Below, in pieces: positions 32,460-33,461 of a stretch of DNA of 33,461 nucleotides. Where the stretch lies: positions 1 through 33,461 of the forward strand of contig JAGHTX010000184.1 in assembly GCA_018065105.1 (NCBI GenBank), in the 5' to 3' direction. Position numbers and translations under genes: made by a program. The stretch's first letter is position 1. Every line of letters starts with the position of its first letter. This DNA is from Bacillota bacterium. Lineage in GTDB: Bacteria; Bacillota_I; Bacilli_A; Erysipelotrichales; Erysipelotrichaceae. Under the pieces are notes generated by a model that was not told where the DNA came from, did no database searches, and saw only the letters and a list, made by a program, of their open reading frames with translations.

Positions 32460-32482
32460 TACTTATGAAGGGAGAAATCAAA

Positions 32483-33352
32483 ATGAGTTATGTACACGTT
32501 GTAACAGGTGGAGGAAGTGGAATTGGAAAAGCTGTTGCCACAATGCTTCCCAAAGAAGATACAGTTATCATTACAGGAAGAAGTCTAGGAAAACTTAATA
32601 AAGTAGCGGAAGAATTAAATGAAAATGGGCACCATATCGTAACGACTACATGTGATGTGTCAAAAAGAGACGATGTTAGAAAATTAGCTCAATATGCTGC
32701 AAGTTTAGGAACAATAAAAAAAGTAATTCACTGTGCTGGTGTTTCTGGAACAATGGCAAATGTTGAAACAATTGTTCGTATTAATGCGTTAGGGACAGTC
32801 TATGTGAATCAAGAATTCTATAAAGTAATGAATGATGGAGTTATTTGTGATATCGCTTCAAACTCTGGTTATATTTTACCAAACATTCTTTTACCTTCGA
32901 AAAAGACATATGCGCTTGCATTAGATGATGAAGAAGGTTTCATTAAAAAGATGGCAAAAAGAGCAAAAATTATGCACAAAGAGGATGTGGATGTTCAATT
33001 TGCGTATATGATGTCCAAAAATTTTGTTCGTTGGTATTCTAGCCAATGTGCGTTTAAATATTTGACAAATAAGAAAATTCGCGTTTTCTCTGTAAGCCCT
33101 GGATTTGTAAAGACTCCGATGACAGAAAAAGAAGAAGGAGAAGGAACAGAAAACTTATTAACTTATACTGCATTACATCGTGGAGCTGAAGCAGAAGAAA
33201 TCGCCTTCTTAATCACAAGCTTAGCGGATGAAAGATGCGGGTACTTTATTGGTGCCGATGTATTAGTAGATGGTGGTTGTGTTAACAATAGTTACTCCAT
33301 GATGACCGCTGCTAAGAAATATGACAACAAATCACTGATTGAAAAGTGGTAA
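32483..33352 (+). CDS. Short-chain dehydrogenase/reductase with an insert before the catalytic Tyr
   Basis: 289 residues. The cofactor loop TGGGSGIGK (8-16), CAG (84-86) and Asn101 are classical SDR features. The catalytic residues are Ser126 or Ser128 and YMMSK with Tyr175 and Lys179. The gap of about 47 residues between Ser and Tyr, against about 13 in ordinary SDRs, shows an insert. 3-alpha-hydroxysteroid dehydrogenase/carbonyl reductase of Comamonas has a comparable insert. It ends with ISxLADERCGYFIGADVLVDGG-type residues. The start is ATG 32483, with AGGGAG upstream. It is the second gene of the flavoenzyme operon and likely handles a keto/hydroxy step of the same pathway. Confidence 0.87.
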   Translation: MSYVHVVTGGGSGIGKAVATMLPKEDTVIITGRSLGKLNKVAEELNENGHHIVTTTCDVSKRDDVRKLAQYAASLGTIKKVIHCAGVSGTMANVETIVRINALGTVYVNQEFYKVMNDGVICDIASNSGYILPNILLPSKKTYALALDDEEGFIKKMAKRAKIMHKEDVDVQFAYMMSKNFVRWYSSQCAFKYLTNKKIRVFSVSPGFVKTPMTEKEEGEGTENLLTYTALHRGAEAEEIAFLITSLADERCGYFIGADVLVDGGCVNNSYSMMTAAKKYDNKSLIEKW

Positions 33353-33461
33353 TTAAAAATAAGTATAATTAAGGAATATAATGATTCATATATTTTAATA
33401 TTCGAGTACCCACAAGCTTCACCTGTCTAGATAACTGACATTGTATTCGTCAGATTTAGAT
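33353..33461. other. Window end, no feature seen
   Basis: 109 AT-rich bases after the SDR gene. I find no ORF with an RBS and no clear terminator; the next gene lies outside the window. Confidence 0.5.

Noticed and set aside
28956-33352. A bile-acid-inducible (bai) operon
   Set aside because: Only the flavoenzyme half and a generic SDR resemble bai proteins; baiB, baiE, baiF and baiG partners are not present, so the substrate is left open.
33428-33461. Inverted repeat near the window end (CTGAC/GTCAG)
   Set aside because: Only five bases pair well and the window ends there; it could be the start of a terminator but is not supportable.

Overview
The window is low-GC Firmicutes (Bacillota) DNA using the standard genetic code, with TGA used as a stop. 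The gene types and order fit a gut-associated member of the Erysipelotrichaceae/Erysipelotrichales. That placement is inference from gene content, since no rRNA is present. The window is densely coded, with no gene-free stretch above about 200 bases. I saw no tRNA, rRNA, CRISPR array, complete insertion sequence or prophage.

Layout. 1-5.2 kb: a Na/phosphate symporter with a PhoU-like tail, a MerR-methyltransferase fusion, and a secreted M6-type metalloprotease. 5.2-6.9 kb: a CpsA-like LCP cell-wall ligase. 7.0-11.2 kb: the conserved information-processing cluster cysS-mrnC-rlmB-(sigH-like)-rpmG-secE-nusG, closed by a terminator lying in the end of nusG. 11.2-16.8 kb: single genes in alternating orientation (HAD phosphatase, esterase, an amidohydrolase remnant, a membrane-anchored beta-propeller-like protein, a lipoprotein, an rRNA-type methyltransferase, an SRAP DNA-repair protein). 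16.8-21.7 kb: an HD hydrolase, an oxidoreductase/MFS pair and a rhodanese-TtcA/patatin pair. 21.7-22.9 kb: an Rpn-family nuclease with a duplicated, separately encoded copy of its C-terminal tail. 23.0-27.6 kb: PcrA helicase, glycerophosphodiesterase, phosphofructokinase and a tautomerase that appears to start at ATT. 27.7-33.4 kb: a divergent MerR regulator facing an operon of a 1156-residue flavoenzyme-SDR-zinc-finger fusion and a second SDR.

The most interesting parts are four. (1) The Rpn locus: the long gene carries an internal ribosome binding site and ATG in front of its tail, as in the known Rpn intragenic-antitoxin arrangement, and the tail has also been copied downstream as an independent gene with the same RBS spacing. 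(2) The Old Yellow Enzyme-SDR fusion plus SDR module under a MerR-type 19-bp-spacer promoter, which looks like a reductive pathway for an unsaturated keto compound, possibly a steroid or bile acid. (3) The ATT start of the tautomerase. (4) A recurring -10-N6-ATG arrangement that predicts several leaderless mRNAs.

Terminators here are often built into coding-sequence ends, and two strong -35 boxes overlap the TGA stop of the preceding gene, so regulation is very compact. All functions are assigned from motifs read by eye; no database search was run.
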